From Antedon bifida (taxonomy: Eukaryota > Echinodermata > Crinoidea > Comatulida > Antedonidae), in contig OY727093.1 in the NCBI GenBank assembly GCA_963402885.1, positions 24,489,409 to 24,553,408 of the forward strand: a DNA stretch of 64,000 nucleotides, in the 5' to 3' direction. The notes under the pieces are model-generated. The model saw nothing but the letters and a program-made list of their open reading frames with translations, was not told the DNA's origin and made no database searches. A program made the translations under genes and the position numbers. Of the stretch, positions 50,301 to 61,900 are shown piece by piece (within the stretch, counting starts at the first letter, position 1; each line of letters starts with the position of its first letter).

Positions 50301-53300
50301 CATGTAGCTACTGGTACCAGTGTCAAGATATGAGCCTCTGTAATGTAGAAAAAAGTAATAAATAATAAATAAAATATTTTTATTTTACCTCTCTTTTTTA
50401 ATAATGAAATATAGTACATATTTATAAAAAAAAAAAAACTGATAATTATCGGATTTGAATGAGATAATAATCGGTTAATTTTTCGAGCGGAATCAGTTAA
50501 ACTCCGTTTCCACAGGAAGTTTTATCAGTTAATTATTGGTTAATTTTTGGCTGTGGAAACATAGCCTTAGATAAACCACCCATACATTTTAACATGGGAA
50601 AAAAAGATCCCAATGATAAAATGTATAGGTGACAGTAAATTGATATGTAGTGTAAAAGTGAAATGTTATAGATTCAAAACTTGGCCAGACAAAATGTTCA
50701 ATGTGACCTTCTTATAAGTAGATTATCAAAGTAGGTTGAGTTTTATCAAATTGCTCACTGAATTAGCTTATACAATGTAAAATAATCCCAGATTGGTAGC
50801 ATTTCCGATAACAACAATACACAAGATAACATTTTAGTAGATGTGTACTTTACCAATGCCAGTCAAGTTTGTTGATGTATATTACAGTATACTACTGTAT
50901 AGTAAACATCATTGAGACATAGACAATGTGTACTGTAAGATACAGAACGCATCGCTCCATTAACAGTATTGGATGATTTTTGTGTAAAGCGTATAGAAAC
51001 AATGTATTAGACGCTACATAAGACTACTTATTATTATTTAATATCTAAATAGTGTCTTTAGCTTGTTCATTTTGATTCAAAATCGTATAATATACTTACA
51101 ATGGTAGATATTCGCGTACTGTAGCAATCATACCCATAGAGGGGTCGATCCTAGCCAAACTGAAAGCCAATACAACGCTTACAACTGCAAGCCATGATGC
51201 TGGACTTGCTGGGTATGTTGTTGTTACTAGATGGTTCTACAAAGAGAAAATAACATTTATTATTTTACTGTAGTTTAAGCATATTTTGGATGTTAGGCTG
51301 TTGGTCTACATAAAATTTATATTGCATAAAAAACTTGATTGAATTGAAAATTAAATTTAAAAAAAATAAAGGATTGTCTAGGTGTACTGTATTATGGTAA
51401 CAACTTAATTAACTTAACAACTTAAGTACTGTATCAGGAATATCAAGACACACTCTGCGCTGATTACTAGCTGCACTATGGGAGTATGTTTCCATACGTG
51501 TTTGATCTAAAAAAAATGACTGGGGTAATAATGTTCAGCGTAGTAGAGGTTTCACAACATTAGGCGCTATATAAATCCAGGATATTATTATTATCCAGGT
51601 AAAATATAAATGTCCATTTACAACCACACTGGAACAATATTGGGGATTTGTTTTGTCTATTCTTAGTTCCTCTTTTTTTGTTGTTTATAAAACGTACTAT
51701 TTGAGCCGGAAACTCCTATAAAACAGTAATTTTACTGGAGGGTAAAATTAAGGTAGGCCTACTGGTAGGAATCCAGTCATAAAAGCAATATGAATCATTT
51801 CCCTTGTCATTGAAAAAAAAAAAAGACTTTAGGCAAATAATCTTCATTGCCACTCAACTTAGATTTAATATTAACATACTGTGTCACGTCACTGATAAAT
51901 TATAATGTTCACAAAATAAATAAACCCTTATCTCCCACAAAGAAAGTGACGAGATGGTTTAGACTGTATGTAGAACTTTGATATTTACCTAGCCTCCATA
52001 ATAGAAAGGCGTCTAGAATATAAAGTAGGTTAATTGATGGATTTTATTAACAAAGGAACTACAGAATTAAAAAAAAACAGGAAGTAATTTCTATAGAAAA
52101 ATACAATACTGTAGTAATTATAATTAATTAAAACTAATTAATAAAATGTAACCCTTTTCCCCTGATTTGAAAAAACACTGGCTTTTCTGTCAGTGTATGT
52201 GCAGTGTCAGGAATAACTGATCTGAAATGTTGTTGACAAATACTGTACAGCGTATAGTATAGTTAAAAGGAAGGCAGAGGTAGACAAAACAAAATTACAG
52301 ATAATAAAAAAAAAACAATTCTGGGCAGCTACTGTACCCAAAAATGATTTAAAAAAATATACTTTTTTTTTCTCATTCAAATTTATCATAAATATTTACT
52401 GTTTTTAATAGGTTTTACTGTATCGTGTAAAGTACAGTATGTGACAATATAAAGTTGAACGAACCAAGAATTACTACGGTAATTTAAACATGCCTTACCA
52501 TAGTGTACACATTGCTAGCCTACTGTAGACCACAATCATATTACACTAACAGTATATAGTACTAATTTTAAACTCTTTTTTTTAAAAAAATCTTTTAACT
52601 TTGTAAATTAGCTTAAGTATCCGTATCCGTCATTTTATGTTAATTGTGTTCAATATGGATGCACCACTTCCTGTGTGTGCCACCGATGTAAAGGTGCAAT
52701 TTCCAAATAAATTGATTGATTGATTGATATGGATTGTAAACATTCAGTCAATATTGTCTGTGTACATTGGGAAAATGTTTTAAAATTCTTTAATATTAAA
52801 AAATATTAATTTTTACAGTATTGTTACTTCTACTATTTTAACTGCAATCACGATATCATATTTATACTAGATAATAATTTTTGTGGTTTGGTTTACCACA
52901 ACTCAACTGTGTATGTTTTAGATAGAAAATAATAGTAAACAAACTAATAGTGAAGTGTAGTATATGATAAATACCGGAACTTAAACAAGATACTATAGAT
53001 TACAGATATCAGTAACTGTAGGTTTTATATTGCCATTATACACTTTAGACAATTCAGTCAGTTGTGTTTCAGAAAAACGAGCTAAAATACTTGAGTCCAG
53101 TATTGTGCCCATAGAAATTAACTGGTCCATTTATAACACACAATGGGCAATTAAAACTAACAGATTTTTTAAGAGCATTGACTATTAAATTTGCATGCTC
53201 AAACTTATATAAATAATATAATTATTATGCATACAAAAATTCAGTTTGTACCCCATGCATAGAAGAAGACACTAAATATTTTATTAATATATTTGGTAAA

Positions 53301-53879
53301 GGGGTGAATTCCCTAATTTGCTTAACAATGCAGAAGTTGTTATATAAGACAGAATCCTTGTGTTCATAGTTATTGTTATTTACTGAATCAGCTTCTCTTT
53401 GAATTATTTATGTACACAATGGTATATCCATGGTAGAATGACTGTAGCTTAGGTTATTTAAACCAATTCCTTTGGTATCTTGCTTTGTATGCTCTTACTG
53501 TAGAAATAAACTATTTGTCAACATAATTAATAATATGCAGTAAAAAACCCACAGTATAGATTAGCTAATTAATAGTTAAAATTACATGAGCATTGCATTT
53601 AGTATACAGTAGGTATGAGAACAAGGCTAGCCCTACTGGACAGTACTTTTTCAGGATGGGCGTGTGGCCTTACTGTATATCTTATGGTGGGCTTATCAGT
53701 GTAAAATAATATGGTAATATAATAATGAATGATCATACTCTAAATCTGCTTAACCGTTTCTTCCAAGATCTTTTACTGCTGTCATAAACTGCTTTCAATG
53801 CTTCATGGTTTAAACTGACATCAATACCCTCACCCGTGACAGTAAACTGGAAGGCTACGGCCTGATGCGCTTCAGCCAT
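35349..53879 (-). CDS. Carnitine O-palmitoyltransferase 1, 17 coding exons
   Basis: CPT1 moves long-chain acyl groups from CoA to carnitine at the mitochondrial outer membrane, the rate-controlling step of fatty-acid import. Exons in transcript order: 53879-53739, 51236-51100, 50337-50163, 49544-49443, 48815-48600, 47857-47550, 46972-46892, 46080-45957, 42045-41971 (cassette), 40624-40491, 39659-39509, 39162-38998, 38406-38272, 37317-37165, 36665-36552, 35982-35890, 35420-35349 (stop TAA 35351-35349). All borders are GT-AG and phases agree: 791 aa, or 766 without the cassette; human CPT1A has 773. The N-terminus [14 protein letters not shown] keeps Glu3 and His5, known to matter for malonyl-CoA inhibition. 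Two membrane spans follow (exons 2 and 3). [16 protein letters not shown] is in exon 5. Catalytic His496 (471 without the cassette) lies in [27 protein letters not shown] and GGGFGP complete the acyltransferase core. The residue after His-Ser is Ile, where human CPT1 has Trp. Confidence 0.95.
36165..36470 (+). mobile_element. tRNA-derived SINE in a CPT1 intron
   Basis: A box-A-like GAGTGGCTGAGCGGTTAA resembles a tRNA-Leu/Ser head and is followed by GGTTAGGGTTTGAGGCTAAC, a degenerate box B. The body contains GGGGTTACCCCAGTGTAC and ends in A-rich AATAAAATACAACAAATGCA. It lies between exons 16 and 15, antisense to CPT1. Confidence 0.5.
36846..37148. mobile_element. GCTCTGTCTACAC MITE, copy b3, with internal insertion
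   Basis: AAGCTCTGTCTACACTATCA and GATAGTGTAGACAGGGCTT ends. About 150 bp at 36916-37068 (around GGTAAGGTATGCATGGGCGC) are absent from other copies. The right end lies 16 bp from exon 14 of CPT1, just beyond its GTTAGA donor. Confidence 0.75.
37740..38200 (+). pseudogene. Probable LINE 3' end
   Basis: An open frame 37763-37963 ends TAA after a stretch including [16 protein letters not shown] and CYICNRDGL. It is followed by a 3' UTR-like segment with GCATGCGGCTTTTGGCC, AAATAAACTGATTTG and a (TGACTTG)n-type tail. The tail and layout fit a 5'-truncated CR1/L2-like LINE; the protein match is weak. It is antisense in the CPT1 intron between exons 14 and 13. Confidence 0.45.
38620..38985 (-). mobile_element. 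tRNA-derived SINE next to CPT1 exon 12
   Basis: On minus the head reads GGAGTTGTAGCTTGGTGGTT with box A TAGCTTGGTGG, and later box B GTTCAAACCCT. The body extends to about 38620, where TAAGGATGCAATCAGT appears. It starts about 13 bp downstream of the exon 12 boundary at 38998, in the same sense as CPT1. A related head without a full body is seen on plus at about 37445-37525. Confidence 0.6.
41971..42045 (-). CDS. CPT1 75-nt cassette exon (exon 9)
   Basis: 25 codons, phase 0 at both ends, so inclusion or skipping keeps the frame. The residues begin [13 protein letters not shown] and end SSENPIDK. The acceptor TTTGTTTCATACAAG has no AG for more than 50 bases upstream, and the donor AAG|GTATAG is weaker than most donors in this gene. 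It inserts between exon 8 (ending DYDP) and exon 10 (starting [10 protein letters not shown]). Vertebrate CPT1 has no counterpart at this site, and exons 8 and 10 join smoothly without it. The site precedes the conserved [15 protein letters not shown] region. It sits inside an intron of about 5.3 kb, 3.9 kb from exon 8. It may be optional or constitutive; transcript data are needed. Confidence 0.7.
42396..42528. mobile_element. GCTCTGTCTACAC MITE, copy b4
   Basis: AAATCTGTCTACACTAACAA and ATAGTGTAGACACAGCTT ends, with internal GTGCCCATATATCGACATAT and CCATATTTGGGCACATCAC. Diverged TIRs. Confidence 0.7.
45781..45932. mobile_element. GCTCTGTCTACAC MITE, copy b5
   Basis: Ends AAGCTCTGTCTACACTATCA and GATAGTGTAGACAGAGCTT. 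The inner part holds GTGATGTGCCCAAATATGGT followed by a second GATATGCCCAAATATACTAG. Its right end is 24 bp from exon 8 of CPT1, immediately downstream of the donor in transcript sense. Confidence 0.8.
46495..46675. mobile_element. hAT-type MITE in a CPT1 intron
   Basis: CAGTTGCGTAACACAG and GTTACGCCACTG ends (hAT style CAGTGGCGTA) enclose GGCCCCTGG-rich subterminal inverted repeats. The flanks GTAATAAT (46487-46494) and GTTATAAT (46676-46683) agree at 7 of 8 bases, the expected hAT duplication length. 181 bp, non-coding. Confidence 0.75.
46692..46813. mobile_element. GCTCTGTCTACAC MITE, copy b6 (truncated)
   Basis: The left end is missing (begins TGTAAGTTTGACATAAAAAG). The right end GATAGTGTAGACAGAGCTT is intact. 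It lies 16 bp from the hAT MITE and about 78 bp from exon 7 of CPT1. Confidence 0.7.
49269..49380 (+). repeat. Direct repeat flanking CPT1 exons 3-4, left copy
   Basis: It shares about 112 bp, including TAGTGTAAAAGCGAAATGTT, ACTTGGCCAGACA and AGTAGATTATCAAAGTAGGT, with 50641-50757 in the same orientation. The two copies bracket exons 4 and 3. Confidence 0.7.
50641..50757 (+). repeat. Direct repeat flanking CPT1 exons 3-4, right copy
   Basis: The partner of 49269-49380, about 90% alike by eye, in the intron between exons 3 and 2. It has no terminal inverted repeats, so the mechanism of duplication is unknown. Confidence 0.7.
51237..53738 (-). other. CPT1 intron 1
   Basis: A 2.5-kb intron without a gene. 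It contains the second SINE body (51440-51597) and a retroelement 3' end at about 52660-52730 (GTGCCACCGATGTAAAGGTG ... then (TTGA)n). A fragment of the latter occurs at 29768-29790 next to the GPCR duplication. Confidence 0.5.
51440..51597 (+). mobile_element. SINE body, copy 2 (5'-truncated)
   Basis: It shares GCGCTGATTACTAGCTGCA, ATGACTGGGGTAATAATG and GCGCTATATAAATCCAGGAT with the SINE at 19441 and ends in the same ATTATTATTAT tail. The tRNA-like head is missing. Confidence 0.65.
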
Positions 53880-53908
53880 CTTGATTTGTTGATTGCCAAG
53901 AAGGGCAC
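53880..53908 (-). other. 5' UTR segment of CPT1, with upstream acceptor
   Basis: A TATTTTTCAG acceptor (minus strand) ends at 53909, 29 bases before the ATG. At least one non-coding exon must therefore lie farther upstream, between 53.9 kb and beyond the window edge. I could not identify it or the promoter. Confidence 0.55.
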
Positions 53909-56900
53909 CTGAAAAATATAAAAAAAGATTGAAGAAGGCTGCTACTGTAAGAACAATATACAAGACCAACCAATTATAATTGTTAGTGTACAACACAGGA
54001 AAAAGCTCAGGCATATTGCACAGTAAGTTAGCCTTACCTGACCAACGCAAGCAAAGATTGACTTACAGTATCTTGGAAACAAGCCAATCATGTGTCTTAT
54101 TTTATACTTTGCTAAGTATAATAACCATACTCAGTATCTGACACCAGTATCAATGTTATTGCCTCCAAAGCAGAGCTATAAATATTTTATTAACATGTAA
54201 TTGTTTTATTATGTAATTCATCCTTCCTTCTTGGTTAGTTTTGATTTATTGAGACAGATATCCTGTATGTACTATCCAGTCAATTTGAGATAATTTACAA
54301 TTCGATTTTCACGAGGCGACTTTCACCTCATGAAATTATTTGAACTATTCCACAATAAACATTCACTAGTTGTATATACTACATTTTCGTAATTGTACAG
54401 GTTGTTTTTCTTTTGTATACTATCAAACTTTCAACTCTTCAACTTGAGTTAATGACACAAAACTGAATTTACAATTGCGTATTGAAGTGTGATGATTATG
54501 ACTGCAGAGTAAATATATACTACCAGTAAGTTTAATGGAAAAAAGATTAACTAACATTTATCAACAAATTGTATTAAACCAATGAATGACAGATAGTGCT
54601 GTATTACTCAATCAGTTTAAAATGTCAAAGTTGTGGAAAGTATCAAGATAATCTATGCAATAATACAACATTAATGTTTACTATGCTTTTGATTCTTACA
54701 TTTAAGTAATGATTTAAACCAATTATTTCCAGGATTTTACGATGTATAGTACTATTACCTTATAGTCCCAGGGAGCCTGAGTATGAATGTTGTTGGATTA
54801 TGTACTAGGATTGCATTAACAATGGATTTACTGATAAGACCCATTCCCTACAATCTGTGACGCTTTGTAAAAATAATGCATTTAATTACTTTAAAAACAT
54901 TAAACCAGGTCATTCCTTGACTTAAATGTACATTTTACTGTAGTGTATGGTAAATTATGATAAAAAGAAAGAAAAAATTATTAGAAGCGCTTTATTTTTC
55001 ACATTTAATTAAAGACAAAAAAAGTTATCTGAATAGGACCATAGTATTTATTTTTACATTAAATGTAGTTTGTGACCTTAAATTAGATCTAAAAAACGTA
55101 GGGAATGGGACTTAAAATCTTGCGTCCAAAATTAAGCCTAAATTTTGGGTGGGGTTATACTAGAATTGCATTAACAATGGATTTACTGAAGTCTTGCATC
55201 CATATTTAGCCTACTGTACATGGGATAGGAATATACTCTAAAAAACATGGGTCTACTCTATACTCTGTATTCTGAAAAGTTAAAAAGTATCAACAATTAC
55301 TGTACTTTATTAACCAGTTATTGACTACATAATTGTACTGTAAATTTACAGTTCTGCCCTGGCTTTCCAATGACTTGCAAGTTAGCATTTTGTATGTATT
55401 TAAATAATAAGGCTACTTAATCTAATAATTATGCACAAAAATATGAGAATACAAAATACTAAAAACAACAGGATGCATGCAGGGTGCGAACAATAAAGTA
55501 CATAACAACACAAGTAGTGTCTACTATTGATCATGATTCAGACCTGATCTGAGTACGTTGTTTAGAATACAGTTGTAAGTGCTTAAAGTACTTTGAATAC
55601 TGTAAATCCAGGAAAAATAAAATATCAAGTTAGATCTAAACTCATTCAGATGCAAAGTGGAATTACTCAATCTTTTTTTGATAACTACAGTAGTTATTAT
55701 TACTATCTATTGCAAATTATTTTTAATCTATTTCTAAATACTGTAGTACAGTACTTGCATTATTTTCAATTAGTTTGTTTACAATGCAAAGTCCAATTGT
55801 ATTGGCAAATGCATTTATCATACTGTACTGTACACTATGAATGATTAATAACATTGACCATATTGACTAATCACTTTTGGTATGAGGTCAACAATATACA
55901 CAACATGGACATTAATGTATGTGTACAGTATTAATGCTGGAAAATTATAAATTGTATTTTGTTGGATTCAATTAACCTTCTCCTTAAGCACTATAAAACT
56001 TCATGTGACAAACAAATGTGATGTGCCTATATATGGACATGATGATGTCATATCACTACCATATTTGGGCATAACACTACCATATTTGAGCACATCACAT
56101 TTATTTTTGTCAAACTAGTTTGATAGTGTAAACAGAGCTTTACAGTAGATTAAGAATAAAAAGCTTAAGAAATGTCTTTTGCAATGAACTTTAGTAAACT
56201 ATTGATGTTAGTGTGAAGACTCATCTACGTTGGTGTCTATCAAATAGAATAGAAAACAATTTCTGATTTACAACACAGTAAAATTTAAAGAAGAAAATGT
56301 TTAGCTTCAAAAGTGTAGACTTTAAAAACTACTGTGTGAATGATACAATTTAATTGTCAATTCAATTCAATTATAACATTTGATTATGGAGCACCTATAG
56401 TACAATGGCCAGTTACAGTACAATCCATTCTGTTTCTTTAAAAGAATGTCAATGAATACAATACAACAGTTATATTTTTATTTATTTGCTTTACTATTAT
56501 ATTTACATTATTTATTATAAATTTTGAATAGTAATAAGTTGCAGTGCAGTACCCATAGAGGAAAGCTTTAAACTCCCATGACCTACCTACAGTACCCACC
56601 CACTTCCCTTTTCTGTGTGATTAACAATTTTATATTTTAACAACTCTAATGTATCTATTGAATATATACTATAGGCTAAACCCACAAATCTTATCAACAA
56701 TCACCAAATAATTTTATCACATTTCCGGGTCATGTAAACAGAATTAACATTAATATCTAGTTATAATGATTTGCTATCAGACTTTATAGACGAAACTATC
56801 TACTGCACACGTCTGTATACAAAAGTACAGTATAAATTTTACATTTTTTCTATCAAATAGTATTTTTAAATGCTAAAGAGTAATTTACTTTTACTACACT

Positions 56901-58964
56901 AGCAACCCATACTGTACAATGGCCCATTTTAATTAATTTATTGCTTTTATTTAGAATATATACAGTACAGAAATTTGTATTTTTATACAATGTACTTTTC
57001 AATATGAATAATGATGTTACCTACTTTTAAGTATACAAGCATACAGTACTACATTTACATGTTAATCAATTCAATAAGGCAATTCTAGTTTTAAATATTA
57101 TAATCTATTCATTTATGTTTAAAGAAAAAAATAATACTTATTGTAACTAAAAAATGGTAGTAATTTTTAGGAAGTACTGTAGGCTTGAAGGTCAATCAAG
57201 AAAGACAAACTATAGCTGTATTAATGCGATTACGTTTAATAAGGAGACTTCTTGTTATCGGTATGGAAATCTATGTATCTTTGGGCATTGCAGACAAAAT
57301 GATGGTTGAGATCCCTTACACGGTTTATTTAGCTCAGTGTCAGAATGTACACAAAATAGTACCTGCATAGTATTTTCTCAAAGTCACCTTCACAAATGTG
57401 CAGACTAAAACAGGTCATACTGTACTGTACCTCTTACTAATGATATGAAAGCTATTTGGTCGTTCATTCTGCTAATAAATTCAAATGATTATATGAGAGT
57501 TTACAGTACCGTATCTAATTACTGTAGTAGCATTTTACAAAATTCCAACAAGGAAACATACATAATTATAGTTTATACTTATATTATGTAAGCATAAATC
57601 TTGATAAATGTATATATGTACTTAAAAATGTCTGAATGTGAATAATAGATCAAACCTGGGTGAAAATATGATAAAGCTTAATATATTTTTTTAGTACGTT
57701 ACAATGTACAGTGTACATGAAAATAATGAACTTAAATTGCTATGCTCAGTATTAAGTAAAACAGTTAGTAACTATAAGTTGTTTTGATAAAATAAAGAAT
57801 TAAATGAAGTTCAGTCTGTTTCTCATTCAACTAGAGGTCATCTTTACAGTTAAAATTGTCATGGCCTACTGTAGGTTAAATTTGCGGAGAGATACTATAC
57901 TGCTGTGCCTTCTCTAGACATGTTGTTTTATTGTAGAACTTACAGTATATCTTTTTGCTAATTTAAAATGCTTAATATCAACAATACATATTTTTTTTTT
58001 AAGTCAGGGGCCAAAACCATCCACTAAAATGTGCACTGTGAAAGTAAACCTCACTGCTTTGCTTTAACTTCCATTTTTGTAAAGTACAATACAAGCAAGA
58101 ATACATCTGGTATGCAGGAGTACTGTAAATTTGATTGATTCGTAAGAGGAGGCTTCCACTAATCTTTTCCTGGTTCAGACCTATGGAGTTGTATACCGCG
58201 TACAATAAAAAAAAAAAGCATAACTCCATACTGTAGGTCTGAACAGGCCCTAAGTTTAAAATTGCTATCAAAATAAACTAATACATTAAAATGAATGATA
58301 CATCTAAGATACAGTATATGGGACAAAGTAAAAGAAGCCAAATGGCAATGGGCCAGCATGAAGAGAAACAACAGATGGACCAAACAATTGACAGAATGGC
58401 AGTCGAGAATCAGCAAAAGAAGAGAAAGACCAAAACACAGGAGAGATGGTATGGTATGTCATACCTTATACAGTTACAACTTTCATTTCATTTCATTTCA
58501 TTTCAAAAGACATTTATTTTCCTCCATAGCAATACAGTACAAAATAATAAACAAAAATGGTAAGGAATATAAAAAATGGGGCTAAGACAGCACAGAACAG
58601 AAACAAATGGTACAGTAGAGGCTTGAGGAGGGCTACTGTACACCCGACAGGGGATGATAGAGCCCCGGTAAGGTAATGATGTTAAAAAACAAGCTAGAAA
58701 TGCCCTAATTAATAATAAAAACAAAACAGTACCTTTGACATTTCTGCTACGTGTTGACATTTTGAACGTCTTCCATCCGACTATACTTACAAAATAGTAG
58801 TACTATTTACTGTACCAGGATATTTAGTATAGAATTCTCACTAATACTTAAATACCAGGATAAAATAATGTAAGAGTAAAGTACAAATGGCTATTCTCAA
58901 GCGCATTAACATCTACTCCACTCTACCAATCAGATGACAGCTCACAGTGACAATTTACATTTTT
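53909..58964. other. Upstream region of CPT1, no gene recognised
   Basis: Probably a long 5' UTR intron or intergenic DNA. It is rich in ACTGTA/TACAGTA words. It contains MITE b7, a direct duplication around GCATTAACAATGGATTTACTG (cut at about 54815 and 55160), an inverted repeat at 58170-58245 (GGTTCAGACCTATGGAGTT / AACTCCATACTGTAGGTC) and a (CATTT)n microsatellite near 58485-58505. The short open frames lack features of real genes. Confidence 0.5.
55985..56140. mobile_element. GCTCTGTCTACAC MITE, copy b7
   Basis: The left end is degenerate (AAGCACTATAAAACTTCATG). The right end GATAGTGTAAACAGAGCTT is well kept. The inner GGACATGATGATGTCATATC and repeated CCATATTTGGGCA / CCATATTTGAGCA match b1. 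Confidence 0.75.
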
Positions 58965-61900
58965 AGGTGATCATTTAGAATAAAATGATCACCTATTGTT
59001 ATTGTATAAAATCTTTATTATTATTTTTTTTCTTTTTTTTTTTTTTCTTTTTATTGTTTCTGTACACTATTTTGTGTAACAATTATCTCAAAAAGTTTAA
59101 TGTCAATGATTACAAAAATTTCAGAATATCTTTCAAATAATATAACTTAATCCTAATAAGCTTTCCAGCGTGATCACTCATCCGTGACGACATTTATACG
59201 CCATTTTGCGAAATCACATTATCAATCATATCTCCATAATTCATTATCACATATTAATGAAATTCACTACACGTAAACTTCAGATCAAGGGTAAAAATAT
59301 TAGCAAATAAAAACGCACGCGCACGTAGGTTCATGCGCGTGATATCGCGCGTTAAAAATTTAAAACGCTCAAAATTAAGTTTTGATCAATTTAGAGCATG
59401 AATTAGGCCATTTGCGTGTTTCAAAAAATTACTGCGCAAAAATGCGTTTTTGCGCGCGCGATACTTAAAAAGCGTAAAAAATATGAATTTTTTTACAAAT
59501 CTCATTCTACTCACCATCCTTAGTACATTCACCAAATTTGAGTCAGTTCCGACTTAAAATAACGCTATACGAGCACGTTAAAAATGACAAAATGCGCACA
59601 TTAATTTTACAAAAGTTCTGAAAATGGTGAAAAATAGGTCTTTTTTAAAATGAAAATAATTCTTCAGAATGCAAGATGACCCCCGATTTTTTTAACATAT
59701 TCTGGAAGCCATTGAGTTGTAGATATGAATTCATGTACACATTTTACGTACAAAATGTTTTGACGTCATCAAATGGCCACTTGAATTTAAAAATTAGGAT
59801 TTGTTATCTTTTTGTGTAGATTATCACATTCAACAGAGCGCATCTTGGTTATGTGTGCTCGAATTTCGCACAACTTTCAGTATGTGCTTGCTTAATTAAT
59901 TATCTTTATCATGAGTTGACACTATCTTCATTTTAATGACGTCATCACGCGTAAAAACTTGAATAACGTAGGCCGTGTAATTTCACCTTCGCAGTAAATT
60001 TGAATATCTTACAGCTCTTCAGAATTGAAGGTTACCTTGATGATTATAATTTATTATGAAAGCTGATGAAATGTAGATATTAATTCATGGGGCATTCCAC
60101 AGTATTTTTTTGTTACGGACGGGACATTTTTGAGAATATAACTAGACATATCTTAGAAATAAAAAAGAATACAAGATTCAAAGTAGAATAAATGTATACA
60201 TATATGGCCAATGTTTATTATGAAAGTCAAAAAAAGAAAAAAGACTGTACAAAAAAAATTTTATTATGAAAATTGTATGCGTCGCGGATGGGACGGCAAA
60301 TGGACATGACTTTTGAGAAGGTTTACGTATTGTAATATTTCTCCTCATTTAAAAGAGATTTTAAAATTTGTTTTGTATTATTATGTTGCCAGATAGTTGT
60401 TTTAGATAACTGAATGTTAATTATAAAATTTGAACTGAAAATTTATTAATAAATATGATTTATATGTCGTTACGGACGGGACATTTCTAACGTCGCGGAC
60501 AGGACAACTTTGTCCACGTTAAAAAATTGTATAATTTTGCTATTAAAAAAATTTAAAAATAAGTTTTTTACATCAATGTAATCTTTTATTTACAAGTCAA
60601 AATATAATTCAACCTTTGAAACACTGTTTAAAAGTTTATGTCAAGTGAAAATATTAAAATTCATAAATATGAAATATTATTTATAAAATTAATTATTCGA
60701 AGAGTTATAACGAGAAGCAATATTGTAAAATGTTATCAAAATATTTATTTACACTAATATAAAAGTTATGCTTGGCATATTAAACAAGACTTCAAGATAT
60801 TAACACATTTAAGGCGAATCTTTAAAAATTGGCGTTGGCGTTTGACGTCTGAATTTGTTTTAGTGAATAGTGGATCCAAGTTGCATCTGAAATTTCCTTG
60901 CCCTTCTATCCTTTCTTGGATTTAATAACTGTAGGCCTACTTCTATTAAAATTCAATCTTAATTATTTAGTATCTGATTTATAAAAGGTTTTTGGTTGCA
61001 AATTCACCAAAGAATAAAATCTACAAAGCGATGACCGCACCCAATACTCCCATTCATACTGGTCATGTTGTTTTGGATTTAGGTATTGTTCTTTTGTGGG
61101 TTGTTGTTTTAAATACAGACCACAATGTTTTGTGATTAATAAACAACAGTTAACACATTTGTACAGTACTTCTCAGCCTACAGTACAAAAACACTTTTTA
61201 ATTCTTACAATATTGTCATCACATCCATAAAAAAAATGTCCCATCCGTAACATTCAATAAATTTTGATAGTAATGTTTTTTTAATAAAAAAATACAAGTT
61301 TTAAAAAACTTGTTTAAATCTATTGCAATTTAATATCCTTAGGAGTTGAAAATTAAGATTTAAAATTAGGAATTAAATAACAATTTTAAAGCCATTACTT
61401 CACAAGTGAGGAAAAACCCCCAATCGAAATGTCTCAGAAGTAACAATTATGAATTTTGAAATGCAAGTATGAAATTAATAAACAATTTTAATATTATGAA
61501 TAATTGGAGCTTACTTTCAAAAAAAAGTAACTGCAGTATATTTATGGGCAAAAATGTTAACAAGATGCATGGTTTTATTATGAAATAAAAAGAATTTAAA
61601 TGATATGTCCCGTCCTTAACAAAAATGTCTGTCCCGTGCCTACGAAAAATGTCATCAATATATTTTTGAATATGATATTTTCACCAAAAGTTTCAAAATA
61701 TTTGTTTATAATGTATTGCATATAGTTTTAAAAGGAGAAAACAAAATATTAAATTGTGGTATCAATACTTTTAACTGAAATGTAAAAAACACCATAAAAC
61801 TACTATTAAAATGTCGCCGATGGGACAATTATGAATTGTGAAATGTATATATGAAATTTAATAAACAAAATATGTTATAAAATGCTTGAATATGTACAAT

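Noticed and set aside
53733-54050. Longer minus-strand N-terminus for CPT1 starting at 54050
   Set aside because: An acceptor at 53909 and the family N-terminus [12 protein letters not shown] show that the start codon is at 53879.
58291-58585. Overlapping plus-strand frames near a lysine/glutamine-rich stretch
   Set aside because: Two frames overlap in the same A-rich DNA, end in a CATTT microsatellite, and show no domain; judged chance.
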